The position numbers were made by a program, and so were the translations under genes. The notes under the pieces were generated by a model, which searched no databases, was not told the origin of the DNA, and worked only from the letters and a program-made list of their open reading frames with translations. 48,956 nt of DNA, from the NCBI GenBank assembly GCA_021779195.1, contig JAJYBB010000026.1, forward strand, positions 1 through 48,956, written 5' to 3'. The DNA comes from Bacteroidota bacterium. Lineage in GTDB: Bacteria > Bacteroidota > Bacteroidia > Bacteroidales > Paludibacteraceae. Positions within the stretch are counted from its first letter, which is position 1; every line of letters starts with the position of its first letter. Positions 34,047 through 42,533 of this stretch are shown one piece after another.

Positions 34047-34850
34047 ATGGAAACGAAAAAAAATAAAGTGTCCATTATCGGCGCTGGAAATATGGGAGGT
34101 GCGATAGCACGCGGATTGTTGAGAGGAAATTTAATTGAACCTAAAAATCTGAGAGTTAGTGATATATCGAAATGTAATTTAGATGCTTTACAAGTAATTA
34201 ATCCCGATATTGTTGTAAGTGAATATAATGTCGATATCATTCCGGAGGCTGATGTAATCATTTTAGCTGTTAAGCCCTGGTTAGTGTGGTCGGTAGTGGA
34301 AGAAATTAAGTATAAAATTGATTACCAGCGTCAAATCATAATTTCGCTTGCAGCAGGTGTCGATTTTAAGCAATTAAAGGAGTATTTCGACGAGAGTGCA
34401 ACGCTTTTCCGTTTAATTCCCAATACGGCGATTGAAGTGTTACAAGGCGTTTCGACTATCTCATCGCTCAATGCGACTGTTGAACAGGAACAGCTTGTGG
34501 TTGATATTTTCGGTCAAACAGGGAAATCATTTTTAGTTCCCGAAGCTCAGCTGAATGCATTTATGTCGCTTTCTTCGTGTGGTATTGCCTACGCATTCAG
34601 ATATATTCGTGCAGCTATGGAAGGTGGCATCGAAATGGGTATTTATCCCCAAATATCCAAAGAGGTTATTCTTCAAACCCTTAGAGGTGCCATCGAATTG
34701 CTCGAAGCTAATAATTCACACCCCGAAGCCGAGATTGATAAAGTAACAACTCCCGGGGGAATTACCATCAAAGGGCTGAACGAAATGGAAGCTCATGGAT
34801 TTACAAATGCTGTCATTAAGGGATTAAAAGCCTCACATTTAAAACAATAA
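34047..34850 (+). CDS. proC: pyrroline-5-carboxylate reductase
   Basis: 267 residues, full length. It reduces 1-pyrroline-5-carboxylate to L-proline, the last step of proline synthesis. The N-terminal Rossmann motif is VSIIGAGNMGGAIARGLLRG (residues 8-27). AVKPWLVWSVVEEI, RLIPNTA, and C-terminal TTPGGITIKGLNEMEAHGF are family features. The region that reads GSGPAY in most family members reads SSCGIAYAFRYIRAAMEGG here; I recall similar wording in other Bacteroidota ProC proteins. An AAAGGA sequence about 8 bases before the ATG is one of the few SD-like sites in the window. rpiB starts 11 bp downstream, so the two are cotranscribed. Confidence 0.93.
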   Translation: METKKNKVSIIGAGNMGGAIARGLLRGNLIEPKNLRVSDISKCNLDALQVINPDIVVSEYNVDIIPEADVIILAVKPWLVWSVVEEIKYKIDYQRQIIISLAAGVDFKQLKEYFDESATLFRLIPNTAIEVLQGVSTISSLNATVEQEQLVVDIFGQTGKSFLVPEAQLNAFMSLSSCGIAYAFRYIRAAMEGGIEMGIYPQISKEVILQTLRGAIELLEANNSHPEAEIDKVTTPGGITIKGLNEMEAHGFTNAVIKGLKASHLKQ

Positions 34851-34861
34851 AATATTATATA

Positions 34862-35332
34862 ATGAATCCATTTGAAAATTTACGCATAGCAATTTGTAAC
34901 GATCATGCTGGTTATGAATTAAAAAACCATATTATGGAGTATATTATCGGCGAAGGAGTCGAACGCTTAAAAGATTTTGGTGCCTATTCATCAGAAAGTA
35001 GTGATTATCCAGATTTTGCTCATCCAATGGCAACTGCCATTGAAAAGGGTGAATTCGACTTTGGCATTTCAATATGTGGTAGTGGAAATGGCATTAGCAT
35101 GACAGTTAATAAACATCAGGGCATTCGTGCCGCACTTTGCTGGAATGCACAGATTGCTGCTTTAGCGCGTCAGCATAACAATGCCAACGTTTTATCATTA
35201 CCTGCACGATTCATCACCGAAGCCGAGGCTTTAGATATGATCGACACTTTTTTCATGACTACGTTTGAAGGCGGAAGACATCAGCGCAGGATTGATAAAA
35301 TTCCTTTGGAAGAAATACGTAAGCTCATCTAA
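34862..35332 (+). CDS. rpiB: RpiB/LacAB-family ribose-5-phosphate isomerase
   Basis: 156 residues, standard for RpiB. It interconverts ribose 5-phosphate and ribulose 5-phosphate. It shows ICNDHAGYELKNHI (residues 11-24, His15 for ring opening), DFGAYSSESSDYPDFAHP (phosphate and sugar contacts), and catalytic Cys72 in SICGSGNGISM. The C-terminal block HNNANVLSLPARF is typical. It follows proC by 11 bp. With zwf and pgl at the other end of the window it belongs to the pentose phosphate pathway, though not to their operon. Confidence 0.93.
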   Translation: MNPFENLRIAICNDHAGYELKNHIMEYIIGEGVERLKDFGAYSSESSDYPDFAHPMATAIEKGEFDFGISICGSGNGISMTVNKHQGIRAALCWNAQIAALARQHNNANVLSLPARFITEAEALDMIDTFFMTTFEGGRHQRRIDKIPLEEIRKLI

Positions 35333-35430
35333 AAATACAAGTTGAACATCAATTATTATTCAATTATCAATACTTTTTCAAATCGGATTATCTATCAACT
35401 TTGAAAATGTTTTTTCATAAACATCTATTT

Positions 35431-36456
35431 ATGCCTCGTACAGAAATATCGAAATTTGGTGAATTCGGATTAATTAAACATTTAACCGAAAAATTTAGCA
35501 TTCAAAATACTTCAACCATCAAATCCATTGGCGACGACTCGGCAGTTTTATACTACGATCATAAAAAAGTGTTGCTTACAACCGATTTATTGCTCGAGGG
35601 CATTCATTTCGATTTGGTTTACGTACCGCTCAAACATTTGGGTTATAAAGCTGCTGTGGTTAATTTTTCCGATATATATGCCATGAACGGGCAACCAAAG
35701 CAAATGACTGTTTCGCTTGGCATATCAAAACGATTCTCGGTCGAAGAGTTAGAAGCGTTTTATGATGGAATAGAATTGGCTTGTAAAAACTACGGCGTTG
35801 ATTTAGTGGGGGGCGACACTTCGGCTTCGCTCACCGGATTAACCATTAGCATTACCTGTATTGGCGAAGGTGAAGATGGACAAATTGTTTACCGAAACGG
35901 TGCAAACCCGACAGATTTAATTTGTGTTTCGGGCGATTTGGGTTCTGCATACATGGGTCTTCAATTACTCGAAAGAGAGAAAGCCGTGTTTGCCGGGAAT
36001 GAAAATGCCCAGCCAGAATTTGAAGGGAAAGATTATATTTTGCAACGTCAGCTTAAACCCGAAGCACGCAAAGATATTATCAAAGCACTTCATGAAAAGA
36101 ATATAATACCGTCTGCGATGATGGATATTTCGGATGGATTATCGTCTGAATTAATGCATATTTGCTCGCAAAGCCATACGGGTTGCCGCATTTACGAAGA
36201 TAAAATTCCCATCAGCTATCAGGCTGCCGTGATGGCTGAAGAGCTGAATATGAACATAGTAACTGCTGCATTGAATGGCGGTGAAGATTACGAATTGTTG
36301 TTTACCGTTTCTTTAGAAGATTACGACAAAATTGTAACTATGGAAGGAGTCGGCATTGTGGGGCACATGACCAAACCTGAACTTGGGCTTCAACTTGTGG
36401 ACCGAGAAGGCGGGGAAATCGCCCTTAAAGCTCAGGGTTGGAATTCACTCGGTTAA
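35431..36456 (+). CDS. thiL: thiamine-monophosphate kinase
   Basis: 341 residues from the ATG at 35431, where the family's opening ISKFGEFGLIKHL begins. Upstream in-frame starts at 35401 (TTG) and 35407 (ATG) are possible but add an unconserved tail. It phosphorylates thiamine monophosphate to the active diphosphate using ATP. Motifs are SIGDDSAVL (N-terminal Mg2+/ATP), TTDLLLEGIHF, AAVVNFSDIYAMNGQP, GGDTSAS, and MDISDGLSSELMHI, as expected for the PurM/ThiL fold. It is convergent with tdk, with only 13 bp between the stop codons. In many Bacteroidota thiL lies close to PNP and lpxK; here it is about 30 kb away. Confidence 0.93.
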   Translation: MPRTEISKFGEFGLIKHLTEKFSIQNTSTIKSIGDDSAVLYYDHKKVLLTTDLLLEGIHFDLVYVPLKHLGYKAAVVNFSDIYAMNGQPKQMTVSLGISKRFSVEELEAFYDGIELACKNYGVDLVGGDTSASLTGLTISITCIGEGEDGQIVYRNGANPTDLICVSGDLGSAYMGLQLLEREKAVFAGNENAQPEFEGKDYILQRQLKPEARKDIIKALHEKNIIPSAMMDISDGLSSELMHICSQSHTGCRIYEDKIPISYQAAVMAEELNMNIVTAALNGGEDYELLFTVSLEDYDKIVTMEGVGIVGHMTKPELGLQLVDREGGEIALKAQGWNSLG

Positions 36457-36469
36457 TCAATGCCATTGC

Positions 36470-37051
36470 TTACTGAGCCTTGATTTTATTAAAACAATCC
36501 CGACATATTGGTTCGTACTCGGTCATTTCGCCAAGCAATACGCGCTTGTTGCTGTCGACCAATCGATGCGATACATAAGCCAATGCTCCGCAACGGACAC
36601 AGATGGCGTGAACTTTATATACATCCTCAGCTATGGCGCATAAAGCCGGCATGGGACCGAAAGGAACACCTTGAAAATCCATGTCCAAACCTGCAATGAT
36701 GACGCGAATACCCTGATTGGCCAATTGATTACAAACATCAACTAACCCGTTATCGAAAAACTGTGCTTCGTCTATGCCGATCACATCTACATCGCCTGCC
36801 ATCAATAAAATACTACCCGATGCATCAACCGGAGTGGAACGAATGGCTGTATGATCGTGCGAAACCACATCTTCTTCAGAATAACGGGTGTCTATTTTGG
36901 GTTTGAAAATTTCGACCCGTTGCTTTGCAAAATTAGCCCTTTTCAACCGACGAATCAACTCTTCTGTTTTGCCCGAAAACATTGAACCGCATATTACTTC
37001 AATGCTACCCCTTCTTTGTTGAATCGGGTGATTTTGTTCGGAATAAATCAT
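36470..37051 (-). CDS. tdk: thymidine kinase, type II
   Basis: 193 residues, normal for the tetrameric TK1-like class. It phosphorylates thymidine to dTMP with ATP in nucleotide salvage. The P-loop is in [16 protein letters not shown] (about residues 21-36), followed by a HDHTAIRS segment. The Walker B-like [10 protein letters not shown] and catalytic Glu are near residue 93. The lasso contains [21 protein letters not shown] zinc ribbon is formed by CVRC and CRDC in the C-terminal third. A -7-like TATCTTTG (minus strand, 37167-37174) may be its promoter. Confidence 0.95.
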   Translation of the reverse strand: MIYSEQNHPIQQRRGSIEVICGSMFSGKTEELIRRLKRANFAKQRVEIFKPKIDTRYSEEDVVSHDHTAIRSTPVDASGSILLMAGDVDVIGIDEAQFFDNGLVDVCNQLANQGIRVIIAGLDMDFQGVPFGPMPALCAIAEDVYKVHAICVRCGALAYVSHRLVDSNKRVLLGEMTEYEPICRDCFNKIKAQ

Positions 37052-37166
37052 CTTATTTTATTGAAATTAAGTTGAACTTTCTTTTAAATTATGTTTTGAT
37101 TGTTGTAACTTTACGGCCTAAATTTAATGTAAACGTTTCTGCGAAAGTTGATGTTTGCTGACCATG

Positions 37167-37174
37167 CAAAGATA
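37167..37174 (-). promoter_or_regulatory. -7 element upstream of tdk
   Basis: The minus strand reads TATCTTTG followed by C, a full match to TAnnTTTG, and would give tdk a leader of about 110 bases. The nearest TTG is 16 bases upstream, closer than the usual 19. Confidence 0.4.
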
Positions 37175-37203
37175 AATAATTACAACCATTCAACTTTATT
37201 TTT

Positions 37204-37977
37204 ATGATAAAAGATATGAACAGAAAGCTAATAGTAACTTTACTGAAAAAGGAAATTCAAGAATTAGACTTGATGACCGATGGTTTCATGGAAATAGAAA
37301 CCTATCCTAAAGCCTTGATTAATTTGGCATTACAAAAAAACGAATCGATTAGTGAGTATATTAATCAACTCGGTGGTATAACTGAAAGTCATTTTGAAAA
37401 TCCAACAGCAGAAGATGCTGATGAGCCTTTGATCAATTTTGTTGACGAGTCAAACCTTGAGCCTGAATCAATACAGTCAGAAGTGATTGAAGTATCTGAA
37501 TCAGAAGAAGATGACGAAATTGAGTTTAAAGATGAAACTGAAACCGAAATGGTAATCGAAACTGGAAATGAGCTAAGTATTGAAATTACGAATGGTGTTG
37601 AAAGCTCAGAAATATCTGTTGAAAACCAGGTTTGGGAAAAAGAAGAATTTAAGAAATCAACTTGGACTGAAAAATTACCCAATCCACAGTCGTCGCGAAA
37701 CGAATTGCTTTCAAAATCCGACAATTCATTAGCTACCGTGTTAGCAAACAAAAAAATTTCAGACATCCGACATGCAATCAATATTGGCGATCGTTTCCGG
37801 TTTCAACGCGAACTTTTTCGTGGCAATGGTGAAGATATGAATAAAACATTGAACTATATCAATCAGTTAGCAACAATTGAAGAAGTGCTCACGTTCTTGA
37901 AATCGAAATATAATTGGGACGATGATAACGAATCAGCTCAGGATTTTCTGCAAATTGCAAAACGAAAATTTGCATAA
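37204..37977 (+). CDS. conserved acidic protein of unknown function
   Basis: 257 residues (a second ATG is at 37216). Three parts are visible. An N-terminal segment (1-55) is predicted helical with LLKKEIQELDLMTDGFMEI. A strongly acidic, Glu/Asp/Ser-rich middle (about 58-145) is probably disordered. A C-terminal domain (about 185-257) carries DIRHAINIGDRFRFQRELF, a conserved-looking helix, and ends with WDDD and FLQIAKRKFA. I recall this C-terminal pattern from Bacteroidota hypothetical proteins, but I know no function. It has no signal peptide or membrane segment. It lies 41 bp before rsmI and is likely cotranscribed with it. Confidence 0.75.
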   Translation: MIKDMNRKLIVTLLKKEIQELDLMTDGFMEIETYPKALINLALQKNESISEYINQLGGITESHFENPTAEDADEPLINFVDESNLEPESIQSEVIEVSESEEDDEIEFKDETETEMVIETGNELSIEITNGVESSEISVENQVWEKEEFKKSTWTEKLPNPQSSRNELLSKSDNSLATVLANKKISDIRHAINIGDRFRFQRELFRGNGEDMNKTLNYINQLATIEEVLTFLKSKYNWDDDNESAQDFLQIAKRKFA

Positions 37978-38018
37978 CAGATTTTAAACCCGGTATCACT
38001 CCAAAAAATGATTTATAA

Positions 38019-38690
38019 ATGAAACTTTATGTTGTGCCAACCCCTGTAGGAAATCTGGAGGATATGACTTTTAGAGCCATACGTATTTTGAAATCGGTCG
38101 ATTTGATTCTGGCAGAGGATACGCGCTCAAGTGCTTTTTTGTTGAAACATTTCGAGATTAAAACCCCTATGCAATCGCATCATAAATTTAACGAACATAA
38201 AACAGTCGAAAACGTCGTTCATCGAATTAAAAGCGGGCTTACTGTGGCGTTGATTTCTGATGCTGGTACACCGGCAATTTCTGATCCTGGATTTTTATTG
38301 GTTCGTCAATGCGTGGAAAACGATATTGAAGTTGAATGTTTGCCAGGTGCAACTGCTTTTGTTCCTGCATTGGTGGCTTCGGGTTTGCCAAATGATAGAT
38401 TTTGTTTCGAAGGATTTTTACCTCCAAAAAAAGGACGACAAACTAAATTCAACGAACTTAAAACAGAGCAGCGAACAATTATTTTTTATGAATCGCCATT
38501 CAGATTAGTTAAAACATTGATCCAGTTAGCTGAATTTTTCGGAAATGAAAGAAAAGCTTCGGTTTCGCGCGAAATTTCGAAAATTCATGAAGAACATAAA
38601 CACGGAAGTTTGAGCGAGTTAGCTCAATACTACTCCGATTTTCCACCTAAAGGCGAGATTGTAATCATTGTTGCAGGATTTCAAGAATAA
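38019..38690 (+). CDS. rsmI: 16S rRNA (cytidine-1402-2'-O)-methyltransferase
   Basis: 223 residues. It methylates the 2'-OH of C1402 in the 16S rRNA decoding centre, using SAM and the tetrapyrrole-methylase fold. Signatures are LYVVPTPVGNLEDMTFRA (residues 2-19), ILAEDTRSSAFLLKHF, SHHKFNEH, LISDAGTPAISDPGF (about 77-91), ECLPGATAFVPALVASGLP, FLPPKKGRQ and FYESPFRLVKTL. Proteobacterial RsmI is nearer 280 residues; this one lacks the C-terminal extension, a short form that I recall being common in Bacteroidota. The 3' end of the gene contains the promoter of the next gene. Confidence 0.94.
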   Translation: MKLYVVPTPVGNLEDMTFRAIRILKSVDLILAEDTRSSAFLLKHFEIKTPMQSHHKFNEHKTVENVVHRIKSGLTVALISDAGTPAISDPGFLLVRQCVENDIEVECLPGATAFVPALVASGLPNDRFCFEGFLPPKKGRQTKFNELKTEQRTIIFYESPFRLVKTLIQLAEFFGNERKASVSREISKIHEEHKHGSLSELAQYYSDFPPKGEIVIIVAGFQE

Positions 38691-38701
38691 CATTACCTTT
38701 G
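38671..38701 (+). promoter_or_regulatory. promoter of the Cbp1-like lipoprotein gene
   Basis: TTG (38671-38673), 20 bases, then TACCTTTG followed by C (38694-38701): an exact TTG-N20-TAnnTTTG promoter that overlaps the last 20 bases of rsmI. The start site near 38708 gives a leader of about 120 bases before the ATG at 38831 and argues against the longer open frame beginning at 38699. Confidence 0.75.
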
Positions 38702-38830
38702 CACCCTGAAAAATCAATACGCAACACAGGTGAAAACCTACATCTTAAACCAATTTTTGAGGGCGTTTTTCAATCTTTTTTTTGTTCAAATTTTTCTTTT
38801 TCAACAATCAGTATTTTTATAAATATTAAA

Positions 38831-39700
38831 ATGAAACCTGTTTTTTTTATCTTGACTATTCTGCTCGTGATGTTCAGCTCGTGCGGAAAACATTCAGCCG
38901 ACTATAAAGCACTGAAAGCTCAAAATGATTCATTGATGCAAGCCAAACAAGCAATGCAAGGTGAATTGGATAGTTACTTTTCGGCTATGAATGATATCGA
39001 ACAAAATATCGAAAAAATTAAAAGTACCGAAAATACCATTTCTATCCAGCCCATTGGAAAAGAATTAGATGGCGATACGCGCAAAAAAATTAATGACGAT
39101 ATGACTTATCTGAATGATATGCTTCAATCGAATAAGGAAGAATTAGCACGCTTAAAAGCAAAACTGAGAAGAAGTGCTTTTCATTCTGCTGAGATTGAAC
39201 GTACAATTATTCGCCTCACGAAATCACTCGAAGTTGAATCTGGTCGGGTTGATTCGCTTCAAAATGAATTGTCGAAAAAGGATTCGTTAATTACCAAATT
39301 AGGCAATACCGTTAATGATCTAGGAAATAACGTGAACGAATTGTCTGTTCAGAATAAGCAGAAAGATAGTAAAATTAAAGAGCAGGACGAAAATTTACAT
39401 GCTGCGTGGTATGTGTTCGGTACGAAGAAAGAACTGAAAGAGCAAAAAATCGTCTCTACGGATGGACTCTTCAGTCCACAACGGGTATTGCAGGGCGATT
39501 TCAATAAAAACTACTTTGTTCGTATCGATGCTCGAAATACCAAATCGATTCCGCTCTATTCAACACATGCCAAAATTTTGACGAACCATCCCAAATCATC
39601 CTATACCCTCGAGAAACAAAATGGTAATTTTGTGCTACTTATTGTTGATCCAACTAATTTTTGGAGCGTAAGCAAGTACCTTGTTATTGAAGTAGAATAA
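38831..39700 (+). CDS. Cbp1-family coiled-coil lipoprotein
   Basis: 289 residues from the ATG at 38831. The frame is open from 38699, but only this start gives a clean lipoprotein signal: MKPVFFILTILLVMFSSCGK, with Cys18 in the lipobox. Residues about 25-185 are coiled coil. The C-terminal block (about 195-289) has AAWYVFGTKKELKEQKIV, GDFNKNYFVRIDAR, SIPLYSTHAKILTNHPKSSY and ends FWSVSKYLVIEVE. This matches what I recall of the Bacteroidota family named after the collagen-binding adhesin Cbp1 of Bacteroides fragilis. Collagen binding is not predictable for this free-standing homologue; a general envelope role is as likely. Confidence 0.72.
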   Translation: MKPVFFILTILLVMFSSCGKHSADYKALKAQNDSLMQAKQAMQGELDSYFSAMNDIEQNIEKIKSTENTISIQPIGKELDGDTRKKINDDMTYLNDMLQSNKEELARLKAKLRRSAFHSAEIERTIIRLTKSLEVESGRVDSLQNELSKKDSLITKLGNTVNDLGNNVNELSVQNKQKDSKIKEQDENLHAAWYVFGTKKELKEQKIVSTDGLFSPQRVLQGDFNKNYFVRIDARNTKSIPLYSTHAKILTNHPKSSYTLEKQNGNFVLLIVDPTNFWSVSKYLVIEVE

Positions 39701-39738
39701 TTATGAATCAATATATTTAATTGATTCTGAATAAAATA

Positions 39739-40458
39739 ATGCATATTCTTTCAGCAAATAAAAAGCAATATAAATTTGTTTTTCTCGATCTCGACGATAC
39801 GATTTGGGATTTTCATGCCAATGCGAAAGCAGTTTTGTTCGAGATTTTCGAAGAACAACATCTGCATCGATATTTTGCCGGTTTCGATGAATATTTTAAT
39901 ATTTACGCCAAACGTAATCTCGAATTATGGGATATGTACGGCAAAGGTCAGATTACAAAGGTTTTCCTCAATGTTGAACGTTTCCGGCATCCTATGATGA
40001 AAGTTGGTATCGACGATATAACTTTGGCCGAAGAAACTGGTCTAAGGTTTTTGGATTTACTGCCTTCACGTACCGAACTGATTCCTTATGCCAAAGAATT
40101 GCTTGATTATCTGTCGGCAAAATTCCCGATTACAGTGGTTTCAAATGGCTTTTTTGAGGTTCAGTACAAAAAGATTCACAGTTGCCGTCTCGAAAAATAT
40201 TTCAGCCATGTGGTATTGTCTGAAGAAGCCAATGCGTTGAAGCCCGACAAACGTATTTTTGAATATGCACTTGAATTAAACCATGCTACCGCCTCTGAAA
40301 CCATTATGATAGGTGACAGCTTCGAAGCCGATATTGTGGGGGCGCAAAATGCCGGAATTGATCAGATCTTCTTTCAACTTAACCACGAACCAATTAATAT
40401 TAAGGTAAATCCTACTTTCACAGTACAGCATTTAGAAGAAATATTGTCAATATTATAA
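39739..40458 (+). CDS. HAD hydrolase, YjjG-type nucleotidase
   Basis: 239 residues from the ATG at 39739 (a TTG at 39721 is in frame but less likely). It is a haloacid dehalogenase phosphatase with motif I FLDLDDTIWDF (nucleophile and acid Asp pair near residues 17-19), motif II VVSNGF, motif III Lys in EEANALKPDKRIFEYAL, and motif IV MIGDSFEADIVGAQNAG. These wordings fit the YjjG subfamily, which dephosphorylates pyrimidine and noncanonical nucleoside monophosphates. The helical cap lies at about residues 25-95. It follows the lipoprotein gene by 38 bp and converges on the POT gene. Confidence 0.88.
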   Translation: MHILSANKKQYKFVFLDLDDTIWDFHANAKAVLFEIFEEQHLHRYFAGFDEYFNIYAKRNLELWDMYGKGQITKVFLNVERFRHPMMKVGIDDITLAEETGLRFLDLLPSRTELIPYAKELLDYLSAKFPITVVSNGFFEVQYKKIHSCRLEKYFSHVVLSEEANALKPDKRIFEYALELNHATASETIMIGDSFEADIVGAQNAGIDQIFFQLNHEPINIKVNPTFTVQHLEEILSIL

Positions 40459-40562
40459 ATTTCGAAAATAACAGACTTTCACCAATTCATCTGAATTCGA
40501 CAACTGGTTTGAAATCATTGAAAGTTCATCCAGATGTGCCATTAACGATCTTCTGTTTCGCT

Positions 40563-42113
40563 TCATTTTACTTCATGCATTAGTTTTTGCAACCATTTTG
40601 AAAGTAGAAAAAGGATGATGGCTGCCGCGCCAGCCATTACAACAAAAAGCATAAAGAAATCGTACAACGAGGAAATTTGAATTCCAAAAATAAATTTAGG
40701 TTTCCCAACTTCGGGATATAAACCACTCAACATGCCGGCAAATTTATTTGCAGTTGCCATTGACATATACCAAACACCCATCAATAATGAAGCAAATCGG
40801 ATCGGGGCTAACTTATTCACCATTGATAAGCCGATTGGCGACAACAAAAGTTCGCCCATTGTATGGATAAAATACAAACCGCTCAGCCATAAAATACTTA
40901 CTTTTACACCTGGAGCTACCCCTTTTACGCCAAATGCGATCACCAAATAGCCAAGTGCCAAGAATAACAAACCCATTGCTTGTTTCACAGGCGATGTAGG
41001 ATCCATATTGCGTTTACTCAACCATACCCACAAATTCGAAAACACCAAACCCAACATTACAATGAAAACCGGATTGAATGATTGGAAAAAACTTGCCGGC
41101 ATGGTCCAGCCAAAAACTTCACGATTGGTCTGTTCTTCAGCAAAATAGGTGAGCGAAGCACCTGCCTGTTCAAATGCCGACCAAAAAAAGATGACAAAAA
41201 ATGCAATGATATAAATCACCCAAATACGCGATCGTTCAATTTTTGTAAGTGAATGATCGGAAATAACATAAGCCGGAATGATTATGCATACTGCAAATAT
41301 TGACGCCCCAATCAAGTCGAAATGAAATGCAAAATAGAAAACTGAGAATAAGATCAATCCGCCCAACACCCAGACTAAAGATTCAGCAAATACCCGAAGG
41401 GAGCTTTGAGCGATTACATCTGTCGACTTTTCGGAATGATTGTTCTTAACTTTTCCGGTGGCTTCGACTCCCAAGGGTTCACCATTGGGTCCAATCAGGT
41501 ATTTGCTTTTCCATCCAACGAATAAAATTAGACTTAAAAACATACTCAGGGCAGCCGTCAGAAATCCCCATTTAAAATCGGCAGGATTTCCCGTATCACC
41601 CAAAAAACCGCATAAAATGGGTGCGATAAATGCACCTACGTTTACACCCATGTAAAAAATAGTATATGCAGAATCGAGCCGTTTATCACCTTTTTCGTAT
41701 AAACTTCCCACAATGGTCGTAATATTTGGTTTAAAGAACCCATTCCCAAAAATCAGAGCCGCCAATCCTGAATACATCAACCATCGTGATAGATCACCAT
41801 TAAGATAATTCAATGCGCTGGCGAACATAAATAACTGTCCGAAAATCATCATGACAGCCCCCCAAAGGATGGAACGCCGCATGCCTAAAAACCGGTCGGC
41901 AACGTAACCGCCAATCAGCGGTGTGAGGTAAACCAAACCTGTATAATTACCGTAGATAGTTGACGCTAATTCTTTGTCCATTAACAAAGCTTTGATCAGG
42001 TAAAGCGTAAAAATTGCACGCATGCCATAATAACTAAATCGTTCGGACATGGCTGTGGCAAAAACAAAGTAAAGTCCTTTGGGATGGTTTTGTTTTGATT
42101 CGTCGGTGGTCAT
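40563..42113 (-). CDS. POT/PTR2-family peptide transporter
   Basis: 516 residues from the ATG at 42113; a longer frame to 42161 would run into folB and is rejected. It is an inner-membrane proton-dependent oligopeptide transporter of the major facilitator fold with about 14 hydrophobic segments. The PTR2 signatures are TGLVYLTPLIGGYVADRFLG (about residues 55-74) and FYMGVNVGAFIAPILCG (about 145-161). Helix 1 contains AMSERFSYYGMRA: the proton-coupling ExxER motif has Ala21 in place of the first Glu, while Glu24 and Arg25 are kept. It begins 10 bp after folB, so it is read with the folB/xseA group. Confidence 0.92.
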   Translation of the reverse strand: MTTDESKQNHPKGLYFVFATAMSERFSYYGMRAIFTLYLIKALLMDKELASTIYGNYTGLVYLTPLIGGYVADRFLGMRRSILWGAVMMIFGQLFMFASALNYLNGDLSRWLMYSGLAALIFGNGFFKPNITTIVGSLYEKGDKRLDSAYTIFYMGVNVGAFIAPILCGFLGDTGNPADFKWGFLTAALSMFLSLILFVGWKSKYLIGPNGEPLGVEATGKVKNNHSEKSTDVIAQSSLRVFAESLVWVLGGLILFSVFYFAFHFDLIGASIFAVCIIIPAYVISDHSLTKIERSRIWVIYIIAFFVIFFWSAFEQAGASLTYFAEEQTNREVFGWTMPASFFQSFNPVFIVMLGLVFSNLWVWLSKRNMDPTSPVKQAMGLLFLALGYLVIAFGVKGVAPGVKVSILWLSGLYFIHTMGELLLSPIGLSMVNKLAPIRFASLLMGVWYMSMATANKFAGMLSGLYPEVGKPKFIFGIQISSLYDFFMLFVVMAGAAAIILFLLSKWLQKLMHEVK

Positions 42114-42123
42114 GATTATTGTT

Positions 42124-42480
42124 TTATCTCTTTTTTGAAAGTATAATGGTAACCCGTTCAACTTTGGCTCCTAACGGTGGATTTAGTTTAGATAGCTTCA
42201 TTTCCATCTCTTCAATTTGAGGAAAGGAATTGAAAACTGCATCAAAAATCCGTTGTCCAATATGTTCTATTAAAAACGATGGAATAGTCATTTCTTTTTT
42301 CACAACGTTGTAAATCAGCTGATAATTAAGAGCATCATGTAAATTATCTGTTTTGGCAGCCATTTCGGTGTCAAGCGTCAACGTGATCGTTACCAAAAAC
42401 GTGTTTCCGATTTTATTTTCGTGTTCCAAAAACCCGTGAAAGGCATGAAACTCCATGTTTTCGAGAATTATTTTACTCAT
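42124..42480 (-). CDS. folB: dihydroneopterin aldolase
   Basis: 118 residues, the usual size. It converts dihydroneopterin to 6-hydroxymethyl-dihydropterin in folate synthesis. It shows LENMEFHAFHGFLEHENKIG (residues 6-25, typical N-terminal strand with the conserved HG), a NYQLIYNVVKKEM segment, the FLIEHIGQRIFDAV helix with the Glu used for pterin binding, and the closing strand KLNPPLGAKVERVTI. It sits between xseA (53 bp) and the POT gene (10 bp) on the minus strand. Confidence 0.93.
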   Translation of the reverse strand: MSKIILENMEFHAFHGFLEHENKIGNTFLVTITLTLDTEMAAKTDNLHDALNYQLIYNVVKKEMTIPSFLIEHIGQRIFDAVFNSFPQIEEMEMKLSKLNPPLGAKVERVTIILSKKR

Positions 42481-42533
42481 CGTTTTCTAAATTTAACTTC
42501 TTGCAGATTTGAGGTACTGCAAAAGTTGATTCG

